DNA of 64,000 nt from Burkholderia sp. Leaf177 (GTDB taxonomy: Bacteria; Pseudomonadota; Gammaproteobacteria; Burkholderiales; Burkholderiaceae). Numbering within the stretch: the stretch's first letter is position 1; each line of letters opens with the position of its first letter. The stretch covers positions 653,984 through 717,983 of the forward strand of contig NZ_LMPF01000023.1 of assembly GCF_001424345.1 (NCBI RefSeq), written 5' to 3'. This document shows, piece after piece, positions 33,844-41,881 of this stretch. Both the position numbers and the translations under genes were made by a program. The notes under the pieces are model-generated. The model had not been told where the DNA came from and made no database searches. It worked only from the letters and a program-made list of their open reading frames with translations.

Positions 33844-35157
33844 ATGAACGCCGTCTTCAAGACTTTCCTTGCGCTGATCCGTCTCCCCGGTTATGCCGGA
33901 ATTTCTCTCGCGATGTTTCTTTCGGGCATTGCGTCGTCTTTCGCAGTGCCGTACACGTCGCTGTTCGGCGCAACCGAAGCACATATGACACCGCTGCGCC
34001 TCGGCATCTTCATGACGCTGACGGCCGTGAGCAGCGTCGTGGTCAGCGCGTATCTCGGGCGTATCGCGGATAAACGCAGCGATAAAAAACGCATCGTCCT
34101 GCTTTCGATTGCGGGATCGGCGCTCGGTTACGCGCTGCTGTGCGTGACGCGTAACTACATTCTGCTGACCATTTTCGGCTGCGTGTTCCTCAGCATCGGC
34201 GCGGCCGTGTTTCCGCAATTGTTCACTTTCAGCAAGGCGCGGCTGCACGCGGAAGGCATCGAAAACACCGAATTGCCGATGGCGACGCTGCGCACCACGC
34301 TCTCGTGCGCATGGGTGTTCGGGCCGGCGGCCGGGGCGATCGTGCTGGGCGTATCGGGGTTCAACGGGCTGTTTTTATCGGCGGCGGGCGCGTTTGCGGT
34401 AGCCGGCGTGATCGTGTTGTTCATGCGCGAGCCGAAGGTCTACGACGCGCTCGAAGCCGGCGATAAAACCAGCAGCGAGATTCCGCAACAGGGAAAGAAC
34501 GCGCACGTGTACGCGGCGCTCGTGAGTTTCACGCTGATTGGAATGGGATCGGCAATCGCGACCATCATGCTGCCGGTGTTGATCGTGGACCAGTTGCACG
34601 GCACGACGGCGCACGTGGCGCAGATGGTCGGCCTCGGCGCGTTCGCCGAAATCCCGATGATGCTGATGCTCGGCGGTGCGTCACGGCGCATCAACAAGGC
34701 GAACATGATCGCGTTTGCATCGCTTTCGCATATTGTTTATTTCGCGGGAATCGCAATCGCCCCAAATCTGTGGGTGCTCGTGCCGCTGCAAATCTTGAAC
34801 GCGGTCGTGGTCGCCGTGACGTCGTGCCTCGGCATGTCGTATTTTCAGGAAATGATGCCCGGCGCGCTGGCCCGCGCGACCACGCTGTTTTTCAACACGA
34901 TGCGTACAGGTTCAGTCATGGCGGGCGTGGCGTCGGGGTTTGTCGCGGCGACCTGGGGGTATCGCGCGGTATTCGTGTTTTGCGTGATGCTCGCGACGAC
35001 TGCATCGGTCGTGCTGTTTATCTTCAACTATCAGCGCGGGGCGAAGGTGTTCATCGATCCCATTGCCGATCTCCCGGCCGAACCGGTGATCGATCCGGTT
35101 GCGCCTGGAACAGCGCTCGAAGTCGCTGCGCCCGCGCAACCGGTGAACAACGTCTGA
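33844..35157 (+). CDS. Sugar efflux transporter (SetA/SotA-like MFS)
   Basis: A 437-residue MFS carrier with 12 helices. Its opening RLPGYAGISLAMFLSGIASSFAVPYTSLFGATEAHMTPLRLGIFMTL (residues about 10-60) is typical of the SET/Sot sugar efflux group, and SAYLGRIADKRSDKKRI is motif A. These pumps export sugars or analogues such as IPTG and lactose. A long C-terminal tail rich in Pro and Ala follows the last helix. It converges with a small proline-rich gene 11 bases away. Confidence 0.85.
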   Translation: MNAVFKTFLALIRLPGYAGISLAMFLSGIASSFAVPYTSLFGATEAHMTPLRLGIFMTLTAVSSVVVSAYLGRIADKRSDKKRIVLLSIAGSALGYALLCVTRNYILLTIFGCVFLSIGAAVFPQLFTFSKARLHAEGIENTELPMATLRTTLSCAWVFGPAAGAIVLGVSGFNGLFLSAAGAFAVAGVIVLFMREPKVYDALEAGDKTSSEIPQQGKNAHVYAALVSFTLIGMGSAIATIMLPVLIVDQLHGTTAHVAQMVGLGAFAEIPMMLMLGGASRRINKANMIAFASLSHIVYFAGIAIAPNLWVLVPLQILNAVVVAVTSCLGMSYFQEMMPGALARATTLFFNTMRTGSVMAGVASGFVAATWGYRAVFVFCVMLATTASVVLFIFNYQRGAKVFIDPIADLPAEPVIDPVAPGTALEVAAPAQPVNNV

Positions 35158-35168
35158 CGCTCAGATGC

Positions 35169-35345
35169 TCAGATCGGATGGCCGTCCGGCGGCGCGTCGG
35201 GTTGCTGCGGTTCTTCCGGCCGATGCCCCGGTGACGGCGGCGAAAGCGGATCGGCTTCCGGGTCGCGGTTTGGATCGGCGAGGGGATCGGGAATCGGATT
35301 GGTCTGCATCCGGTAGCTTGGGTATTGCATTGTCTGCGTGTTCAT
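35169..35345 (-). CDS. Small proline-rich hypothetical protein
   Basis: A 58-residue protein from ATG 35345 with GAGGCGAG upstream. It reads MNTQTMQYPSYRMQTNP and continues with repeated Asp-Pro and Pro-Pro pairs, ending PDGHPI. It is acidic and likely disordered. Codons are strongly GC-biased in third positions, which supports a real gene despite its size. The family is not recognised. It lies 33 bases after the gene starting at 35960 ends, on the same strand, so it may be co-transcribed. Confidence 0.65.
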   Translation of the reverse strand: MNTQTMQYPSYRMQTNPIPDPLADPNRDPEADPLSPPSPGHRPEEPQQPDAPPDGHPI

Positions 35346-35378
35346 GGCTCGCCTCGGTGGTTCAATATCGTCCGTGGA

Positions 35379-35960
35379 TCATGCTGCATCCTTGAGCATA
35401 GGCGTATGCAGCGTGAAAGGCAGCCCGGGATGCGCCGCGCCTTGCGTATGAAGTTCGGCAAGTGCAGCGCCAACAATGGTCTCGGCGCGCCCGCCAAAAA
35501 TTACGCGGTCGATGCTTATTAAAGGAGTGCCGCGTTCACGCGCAATACGCGCAACCGCCGATCCTTCAACGCGCTCGCTCAGGATCAGTCTGGCGTTTCC
35601 TATCAAGGCTGCCCGGACTTCGGCTGTGATCGCTCCAGCGAGATACAGCGCGCCGGACTGCATCGCGCCGAGAACCGCGCCGGTGGTTTCGGACTCGCAA
35701 GCATCGCCGATGATCGCGATTTGCCAGCCGTCGGCGGCGAGAGTGTCGCCAATATCGGCGAATAGCTGACCGTTGCTGGAGGCGCTTGTATCGTGCGGAT
35801 CGATCAGGACCAGCCGGTCCGGTTCTATGCCATGAAACGCAAGCAGCGCCGCATAGTCGTTCTCGGGATGCACGACGGGTTCGAAAGCGCAGGCGCCCGA
35901 AGCGGAGAGCTCGGCGCTTAAGGGTTCGTCGAACGTCGGGAAGGCGGAAGCGGCAAGCAT
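35379..35960 (-). CDS. Hypothetical protein, possible GT-B-like fold
   Basis: A 193-residue cytoplasmic protein. The middle (LVLIDPHDTS, then WQIAIIGDACE, LYLAGAITAEVRAALIGNARLILSERVEGSAVARIARERGTPLISID over residues 60-150) resembles the nucleotide-sugar half of GT-B glycosyltransferases, where such a strand-helix pattern closes the donor site, but no acceptor half is present. I cannot give a function. GGAG precedes ATG 35960; Met codons upstream are less likely. It follows the FdhF/YdeP-type gene by about 100 bases on the same strand. Confidence 0.55.
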   Translation of the reverse strand: MLAASAFPTFDEPLSAELSASGACAFEPVVHPENDYAALLAFHGIEPDRLVLIDPHDTSASSNGQLFADIGDTLAADGWQIAIIGDACESETTGAVLGAMQSGALYLAGAITAEVRAALIGNARLILSERVEGSAVARIARERGTPLISIDRVIFGGRAETIVGAALAELHTQGAAHPGLPFTLHTPMLKDAA

Positions 35961-36061
35961 GGGTCGGCTCCGGAGCGTTGATTCAAGCAGATGGACAGTG
36001 CGCATGCACTGCGCGCGCCGGGAGCGTGCAGCATGGTTCATGCCTGTTTTCCGATTTACGC

Positions 36062-38353
36062 TCAAGCAGCGACCTTTCGCAATCGGATCGGAATTGCCTT
36101 GGCGGCTGGCACCTTGCTGCGTTTTGCGTGATGCGACAAGGGAATCAGCCGGTTGCATTCAGGGTAGTAGCCCATCACGCAACCTGCCGGAATGTCGTAG
36201 GCGTGAACTTGCAGGCCATCCAGTTCGCGCACGACGTCGTCTTTCGCCACCGTGCTGGCCGTTACCGTGTCGTCCTCGGCGAGCCCGAGGCGGATCATGT
36301 CGTCCTTGTTCATCAGCAATACATCGCGCGATTTGGTGATGCCGCGAAAGCGGTCGTCGAGGCCATAAACCGTCGTGTTGAACTGGTTGTCGCCGCGCGT
36401 GGTCATCAGGCGCAGCGTGCGTTCGCCATCGAATTGCATGTCGGGGTCCTCACCAAATCCTTCCGGGACGATGAAGTTCGCCTTGCCCGTTTTAGTTTTC
36501 CACTCACGCTTCGCGGCAGGAAGCGGCCGATGAAACCCGCCCGGCTGCCCCATGCGCTGATTGAATTCCTTGAACTGTTCCGGGTACGTCTGTTCGATAG
36601 CGCCGCGCACCAGCCCGTAATCCGCCACCCACGCGTCCCAGTCGATCATCGGATTCGGCGGCAAAATCGCCTTTGCCAGCGCCGCGACTATCGCCGGTTC
36701 GGACAGCAAATGTTCGCTCGCTGGCTCGACCATTCCCTTCGATGCATGAATGCAAGCCGTACTGTCCTCCACCGTGACAGTTTGTTCACCGCTGCTTTGG
36801 CGATCGACCTCGATGCGCCCAAGGCACGGCAGCAAATAAGCCGCGCGCCCATGAACGATATGACTGCGGTTCAGCTTGGTCGCGATCTGCACGGTCAACG
36901 GCAGTTTCTTCCACGCCGGATCGAGCACGCCTTGATCCGGAATCGCGCGCGCGAAGTTACCTCCAAGTCCGATAAACGCATCGATACCGCCGCTCAGCAC
37001 CGCCTCGCAGGTATCCACGGTCGTCAGTCCCGTCTCCTTCGGCGGCTCGAACTTGTATAGCTCGGCGAGCTTGTCCATGGGCACGAGTTCGGGCTTTTCC
37101 GTGATGCCGACCGTGCGTTGTCCCTGCACGTTCGAGTGGCCGCGAATCGGGCAAATCCCGGCGCCTTTCTTGCCGATATTGCCGCCCAGCAGCATCAAAT
37201 TCGTAAGCATCTGCACGGCGAGCACGCCCTCGCGATGCTGTGTGATGCCCATGCCGTAAAGAATGATCACGGCCTTGGCGCGAGCATATTCGGTCGCGGC
37301 CGCTTCCAGCGCGGAACGCGTCAACGCCGATTCCAGCTCGATATCTTTCCAGTCCGCCGCGCGTATTGCATGGGCGAATGCATCGAAGCCATGCGTATGT
37401 TCCGCGATAAAACCCGCGTCCAGCACGCGCGGCGTGTTTGCCGCGATGGCTTTATCGTCGGCTTCGATCAGCGCTTTGCAGATTCCGGTGATCGCTGCAA
37501 TGTCGCCGCCGATCTTCACCTGGTGATATTGCGTGCTGATACAGGTTTGTTCAGTGGAAAGCATTTCCTTCGGCGATTGCGGGTTGGCGAAACTCACCAG
37601 ACCCCGTTCGCGCAGCGGATTGAACGTGATGATCTGCGCGTTGCGTTTGCGCGCTTCCTGCAGCGGATGAAGCATGCGCGGCGCGTTCGTGCCGGTGTTG
37701 TGGCCGAAGAAAAACATGCAGTCGGTGTGATCGAAATCTTCGAGCGTCACGGTCCCAACCGGCACGCCGATGGTCTCGGGCAATGCCACCGACGTACTTT
37801 CATGGCACATGTTCGAGCTGTCCGGCAGGTTGTTGCAGCCGTAAAGCCGGGCCATCAGCGCATACATATATGAGGTTTCGAGCGACGCGCGTCCCGACGC
37901 GTAAAACACCACGCGTTTCGGATCATAGCCGCGCAGCTTTTCGCCGATTTCATCGAACGCTTGTTGCCATGGGATCGGCAGATAACGATCGGTCTCGGCG
38001 TCGTATCGCATGGGTTCGGTCAGCCGTCCTTGCGATTCCAGTTCCATGTCGCTCCACGCTTCGAGCGCGGCGAGCGTGTGGTGATCGAAGAATTCCGGCG
38101 TGGCGCGTTTGGTCGTGATTTCCCAGGCCGTGGCTTTTGCACCGTTCTCGCAAAATTCGAACAAATGCGGGTCGGCGGGTTTTGCCCACGAACAACTCAC
38201 GCACGCAAAGCCGTCCGGTTTGTTCTGCTTGAAAAGGACGCGGGTTCCGCTGGTGGCGACGTGTTCTTTGAGAAGGATCGACGTGACTGCTTTTACCGAT
38301 CCCCATCCGCCTGCCGGATGGTCGTACTGCTTGATATTGGGTTGCTTGCTCAT
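36062..38353 (-). CDS. FdhF/YdeP-type molybdopterin oxidoreductase
   Basis: A 763-residue molybdoenzyme of the formate dehydrogenase H-like group. Cys51, Cys54 and Cys68 (CVSC, then FCENG) form an altered iron-sulfur motif. Cys183 in NMCHESTSVAL aligns with the molybdenum-ligand Cys/SeCys of formate dehydrogenases. The C-terminal MopB domain has RGDNQFNTTVYGLDDRFRGI. There is no Tat signal, so it is cytoplasmic. The true substrate of YdeP-like proteins is uncertain; acid-resistance and formate roles have been proposed. I chose ATG 38353 with GGAGCTT upstream. No FdhD gene is beside it. Confidence 0.9.
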   Translation of the reverse strand: MSKQPNIKQYDHPAGGWGSVKAVTSILLKEHVATSGTRVLFKQNKPDGFACVSCSWAKPADPHLFEFCENGAKATAWEITTKRATPEFFDHHTLAALEAWSDMELESQGRLTEPMRYDAETDRYLPIPWQQAFDEIGEKLRGYDPKRVVFYASGRASLETSYMYALMARLYGCNNLPDSSNMCHESTSVALPETIGVPVGTVTLEDFDHTDCMFFFGHNTGTNAPRMLHPLQEARKRNAQIITFNPLRERGLVSFANPQSPKEMLSTEQTCISTQYHQVKIGGDIAAITGICKALIEADDKAIAANTPRVLDAGFIAEHTHGFDAFAHAIRAADWKDIELESALTRSALEAAATEYARAKAVIILYGMGITQHREGVLAVQMLTNLMLLGGNIGKKGAGICPIRGHSNVQGQRTVGITEKPELVPMDKLAELYKFEPPKETGLTTVDTCEAVLSGGIDAFIGLGGNFARAIPDQGVLDPAWKKLPLTVQIATKLNRSHIVHGRAAYLLPCLGRIEVDRQSSGEQTVTVEDSTACIHASKGMVEPASEHLLSEPAIVAALAKAILPPNPMIDWDAWVADYGLVRGAIEQTYPEQFKEFNQRMGQPGGFHRPLPAAKREWKTKTGKANFIVPEGFGEDPDMQFDGERTLRLMTTRGDNQFNTTVYGLDDRFRGITKSRDVLLMNKDDMIRLGLAEDDTVTASTVAKDDVVRELDGLQVHAYDIPAGCVMGYYPECNRLIPLSHHAKRSKVPAAKAIPIRLRKVAA

Positions 38354-38465
38354 GCTTCGAAGCTCCGCGGATGGACAAGAAGCGAACGGCTCAAATGCGT
38401 TCGCTGGCGGAGTTTCATTCAGCAAGAAACAGGCTCAAGACGGAATCGGAACGGATTTAGAAAAC

Positions 38466-38505
38466 TGAAAGCCGCCGGCCCGCGATTGCGGAGCGGCGGC
38501 TTTCA
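38466..38505 (-). terminator. Hairpin terminator
   Basis: Perfect 12-base stem TGAAAGCCGCCG/CGGCGGCTTTCA with a 16-base loop, then GUUUU on the minus strand. It ends the gene at 38561-39058. Confidence 0.65.
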
Positions 38506-38560
38506 ATATTCGATGCAGGTTTTCGCGGCTCGGTTTAATCGTTGGACCCAATCACCAATA

Positions 38561-39058
38561 TCAGGCTTCTCCAGCTTGTTGACCTTCGGGCGCGGGTTTG
38601 AATGCATCGGCGCGGCGGCGGATTTCTTCCACTTCTACCGTCACGAAAGTGCGGTTCTCGGCGGCGAGCGCGCTTTGATACGACGCACCTTCCGGCACGC
38701 GATGCAGCAACGCGCGCATTTCGCCCTGCGTGGTCTGTTCGACCGGCTCGAAGTTATACAGGCGCAGCATCAGCTCGGCGCGCTCGTGCAGCAGAAACAG
38801 GCACGCTGCGAACACCGCCACAGCGACCACTTCCTGCGCGCCGAAGCTGAAATCGTCCGGGATCGGCGAGAACGGCATCGCTGCAACGGCGATCAGTCCA
38901 GCGATGGCCAGCACGACCGTCGCGTACAGAAAAAACTTCGCGCGCCCGACAATTCGATCATGTTCCGTCTTGATTTGGACAGCCGTGCGCGGGATGAGCG
39001 CCGTATGGCCATGTTTTTGTTCGCGTTGCTGAAGTGCTGAAAGCGGAAGGGCGGCCAT
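38561..39058 (-). CDS. Two-helix membrane protein, unknown function
   Basis: A 165-residue protein with two transmembrane helices (about residues 42-62 and 75-93) and a long cytoplasmic C-terminal part with the pattern ALLHRVPEGASYQSALAAENRT, ending in charged residues. It may belong to the DUF2721-like group, but I am not certain. AAGG lies 11 bases before the ATG. It stands alone. Confidence 0.65.
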   Translation of the reverse strand: MAALPLSALQQREQKHGHTALIPRTAVQIKTEHDRIVGRAKFFLYATVVLAIAGLIAVAAMPFSPIPDDFSFGAQEVVAVAVFAACLFLLHERAELMLRLYNFEPVEQTTQGEMRALLHRVPEGASYQSALAAENRTFVTVEVEEIRRRADAFKPAPEGQQAGEA

Positions 39059-39377
39059 GAAGTCGAGTGCCTTGAAGTTCGGTAAGTTTGTCGCCAGGAA
39101 TTGGCGCTGTCACCGGGTTAACGCCAAGCTTTCAGGAAAGTTGACGGCGGTTACGTGTTGTTTCAGTCGGGTCTCAAAATGTTTCTGCGTTAGCGGTGCG
39201 GAATACTGTTTTTCTGTACAGGTTTCGTTCGTCAACTGTGGTTTGTTCATCGATGCAAATCTCTGTTTTTGCTCGGCTTTTATTGGCTGGATCTTCCTTG
39301 GGAATGCCTATTGCTGTGGGCCTTTAGCAACTGTCCGGAGCTTGCCGGACAACGGAAAAGCAAACGGAGAGAAGAAC
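39059..39377. other. Intergenic region upstream of the glycosyltransferase
   Basis: 319 AT-rich bases between divergent genes. The glycosyltransferase frame stays open here, but the translated product is Cys/Phe-rich and unlike protein, so I treat it as non-coding leader. Confidence 0.5.
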
Positions 39378-40073
39378 ATGATTGGCATTGTCATTCCGGC
39401 TCATAACGAAGCAGAGCAGATCGGGGCATGTGTCACAGCAGCAAAACGCGCGGCAAGTCATCATCAATTGCTTGGCGAAGAGGTACGCGTGATCGTGGTC
39501 GTCGATCATTGCACTGACGAAACGTCAGCTATTGCCCAGTCGCTCGGGGCCGAGGTGATTGCCGTGAACGCGCGCAATGTCGGCATTGCGCGGGCGGAAG
39601 GCGCGCGGCGTGCGTTGTCGCTGGGCGCGAGATGGCTTGCTTTCACCGATGCCGACAGTGTCGTCGCCGATGACTGGCTGGTGCGCCAGCTCGATCTCTG
39701 CGCCGATGCGGTGTGCGGCGTCATCGCGATTCACGACTGGTCGCCACATTTGTCGGCCATGCGCGAGCATTTCGCGCGCAACTACACGGACGCCGATGAC
39801 CACCGGCATATTCATGGCGCAAACATGGGGGTGTCGGCGGCGGCTTATTTGCGCGTCGGCGGATTCGCGCCACTGGAACATAGCGAGGACGTCGCGCTGG
39901 TCGAGGCGTTGATTGCCGACGGCGCGTCGATTGCATGGAGCGCAGCGCCGCGCGTGGTGACGAGCGCGCGGACGGACTTCAGGGCGCGCAAAGGGTTTGG
40001 CGCCACGCTGGTCGATATGAGCCGGCGGTGTTTTTCGGTATCGACGGATGAGGAAGGGGTATTGGCGGCTTGA
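39378..40073 (+). CDS. Family 2 glycosyltransferase
   Basis: A 231-residue cytoplasmic GT-A enzyme. It begins MIGIVIPAHNEAEQIGACV, has VVVDHCTDETS, and the metal-binding DAD motif (AFTDADSVVADDWL), with the ED motif late (HSEDVALVEAL). It lacks membrane helices. Such small GT2 enzymes transfer a sugar to lipid or small molecules. The ATG at 39378 follows GAGAAG and gives the standard start. No other glycan gene is nearby, so the substrate is unknown. Confidence 0.87.
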   Translation: MIGIVIPAHNEAEQIGACVTAAKRAASHHQLLGEEVRVIVVVDHCTDETSAIAQSLGAEVIAVNARNVGIARAEGARRALSLGARWLAFTDADSVVADDWLVRQLDLCADAVCGVIAIHDWSPHLSAMREHFARNYTDADDHRHIHGANMGVSAAAYLRVGGFAPLEHSEDVALVEALIADGASIAWSAAPRVVTSARTDFRARKGFGATLVDMSRRCFSVSTDEEGVLAA

Positions 40074-40111
40074 GGCGGGCGATGCGCGGTGGCGTTAGCC
40101 AATTGGTCAGG

Positions 40112-40140
40112 TTGTGGAGCATGTGCGTTCCCTCTATGCT
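40112..40140 (+). promoter_or_regulatory. Possible promoter of the RES/Xre pair
   Basis: TTGTGG (40112-40117), 17-base spacer, TATGCT (40135-40140), 32 bases before the antitoxin ATG. Confidence 0.4.
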
Positions 40141-40172
40141 GTCTTCACATCATTCGAGCAACCTGAAGCATC

Positions 40173-40616
40173 ATGAGCAAACCAGTCACAATTCGTCACG
40201 CGCGGGCCTCAACGTTATCTGCATCCACCGTCTCTGCTTCGACCGAACCCAAGCCGAGGTCGAAACCTCTGCATGCGAAGGTCCGGGATACCGCGATAGT
40301 AAAATCCATTTCGGAGCGTTCGAGCGTCAACCTACGTGCAGTTGATCTTGACCGCTTGATTTCAGTTGAGGTCACGCGCCAGCTACTGCAATCCGGCGTT
40401 GAGGTCCCGGTACCCGACGCTACTAATCCGCAAGTGCGCGAACTTCGCGACTATGCGTACAAAGTTTTCGGCAATACGGCAAAGGGCGATCGCTGGCTAC
40501 TGAGGCCATCGACAAAACTGAACGGCGTTCGCCCTATCGATCACCTCGACACACCCGAAAACTCAAATGCCGTCTATTCTGCGCTCGATGCCATAGCGTA
40601 CGGCTTCCCGGTTTAA
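40173..40616 (+). CDS. Xre/MbcA/ParS-type antitoxin (DUF2384)
   Basis: A 147-residue antitoxin. The C-terminal half carries the DUF2384 toxin-binding pattern: FGNTAKGDRWLLRPSTKLNGVRPIDHLDTPENS over residues 95-130, ending in YGFPV, which inserts into the RES toxin in known complexes. The N-terminal 60 residues are basic and low in complexity, possibly the DNA-binding part. It is followed after three bases by the RES toxin gene, the standard order. Confidence 0.85.
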   Translation: MSKPVTIRHARASTLSASTVSASTEPKPRSKPLHAKVRDTAIVKSISERSSVNLRAVDLDRLISVEVTRQLLQSGVEVPVPDATNPQVRELRDYAYKVFGNTAKGDRWLLRPSTKLNGVRPIDHLDTPENSNAVYSALDAIAYGFPV

Positions 40617-40619
40617 GTC

Positions 40620-41129
40620 ATGGTTGTGTACCGATTATGTTCGGCGGCGTTTGCAACTCGGCAGTTGGCTCTGGACGGCGAAGGGGCGGCGTTGCATGGT
40701 CAGCGCTGGAATGCACGGGGACAGCGGGCAGCATATTTCGCTTCGTCGCGCGCGTTATGTGCCCTTGAGTACCTCGTACACATTGAAGATGTCGCTGGCG
40801 TGCCCGACTTGCGAATGTTGCGACTGGAATTGGCGATCCGTCCAGATTCCTTGCACGATTTCAGCAGCGGCAAAGGCTTGCCACACGCCTGGAAAACAGC
40901 CGCAGCGCTCGGCCGATGTCAGAAGTTTGGCGACGGTGTTTTGACACAGACTGACTCGCTCGGATTCAAAATTCCGTCCGCCTTGATTCCAGCGGAATGG
41001 AACGTTGTATTGAATCCAAACTTCGCGGCGTTTCGGACATCTATTTTGTCGTTTCGCAGCGAGGGTCGTTTCGTCTACGATCCGCGATTTTTCGAACCCG
41101 GCCGACAACGATCTGCAATCGCCGATTGA
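40620..41129 (+). CDS. RES domain toxin
   Basis: A 169-residue toxin that in studied relatives degrades NAD+. The fold resembles ADP-ribosyltransferases. The conserved residues appear as Arg29 (GQRWN), Tyr39 (AAYFASS) and Glu50 (ALEYLVH), with a late Ser/Asn region (WNVVLNPNF). It is three bases after its antitoxin, so the two are translated together. Cytoplasmic. Length and order are typical of RES/Xre type II systems. Confidence 0.87.
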   Translation: MVVYRLCSAAFATRQLALDGEGAALHGQRWNARGQRAAYFASSRALCALEYLVHIEDVAGVPDLRMLRLELAIRPDSLHDFSSGKGLPHAWKTAAALGRCQKFGDGVLTQTDSLGFKIPSALIPAEWNVVLNPNFAAFRTSILSFRSEGRFVYDPRFFEPGRQRSAIAD

Positions 41130-41168
41130 TTCGCGCGGAGAATAGTTGAGGTGAAGGGAAACCACACC

Positions 41169-41756
41169 TCACCGTTCCAGCAAATCCTCTGGAACATCGA
41201 CATCGCGTAAGATATTCGCGTCTTCCACATCGATCTTTTCCACCGTCTCCGACACGAATAACGCCCGCGCTCCGGCGTCACCATCGAGCGCGCTGAGCGT
41301 CTCAAGATGCATTGCGCCGAATCCCGCCGGATGCCCACGCTGCCCGCGATAAAACGGCGCCACGATCGACGCCCCCGCGTCCAGCGATCGCGCAACCGCT
41401 TCCACCGTCCCGGGCTCGATCCACGGCATGTCGCCAAGCGTCACGAGCCAGCTTTCCGCCTCCGGCGTTGCGCGCACGGCTGCGGCGAGCGCGGCGCCCA
41501 TGCCACGTTCGGCATCGATTGAAAACATCACGTTGCATCCCGCCTCGTTCAGCACCTCGGCGAGCTTCTCCGATCCTGGCCGAACCACGGCGAGTACGCT
41601 CGATACCGCCGACAGCAACCGCCGCGCGGACTGGAAGACCACAGGCGTGCCGTCGGGAAGCGTGGCAAGTAGTTTGTTGTGAAGGCCACTCGGGTCGAAG
41701 CGGGAGCCATAGCCGGCGGCAAGCAGGATGCCGGTAGCGCTCGATGAATAACTCAT
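41169..41756 (-). CDS. mocA: MobA/MocA-like nucleotidyltransferase
   Basis: A 195-residue NTP transferase. GILLAAGYGSRFDPSG is the nucleotide loop, with SWLVTLGDMPWIEPGTVEAV as the metal site. MocA adds CMP to molybdopterin to give the cytosine dinucleotide cofactor needed by xanthine/aldehyde oxidoreductases. It lies just downstream of paoABC (after their terminator), so it likely matures PaoC. The open frame upstream of ATG 41756 runs into the terminator region and pao and is spurious. The usual PaoD/XdhC sulfuration factor is not in the window. Confidence 0.85.
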   Translation of the reverse strand: MSYSSSATGILLAAGYGSRFDPSGLHNKLLATLPDGTPVVFQSARRLLSAVSSVLAVVRPGSEKLAEVLNEAGCNVMFSIDAERGMGAALAAAVRATPEAESWLVTLGDMPWIEPGTVEAVARSLDAGASIVAPFYRGQRGHPAGFGAMHLETLSALDGDAGARALFVSETVEKIDVEDANILRDVDVPEDLLER

Positions 41757-41830
41757 GGCCGGCGTCCTGACGAAAGGGAAATAGAAACAAGCGTCGATTT
41801 TGACAAGCCGCATTGCGCGCGGCAAGCACG

Positions 41831-41865
41831 AAAAAAACCGCGCGGCGTTGAAAGCCGCGCGGTTT
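41831..41865 (-). terminator. Intrinsic terminator of paoABC
   Basis: Stem AAACCGCGCGGC with GCCGCGCGGTTT (loop of seven), followed by a U-run on the minus strand, 17 bases after the paoC stop. Confidence 0.85.
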
Positions 41866-41881
41866 CCGGAACGACCCACCA

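Noticed and set aside
35786..37060. 424-codon plus-strand frame
   Set aside because: Covers two minus-strand genes with clear motifs; shadow.
38561..39058. Firm DUF2721 assignment
   Set aside because: Two-helix layout fits, but I could not confirm the family pattern by eye, so it is left as unknown.
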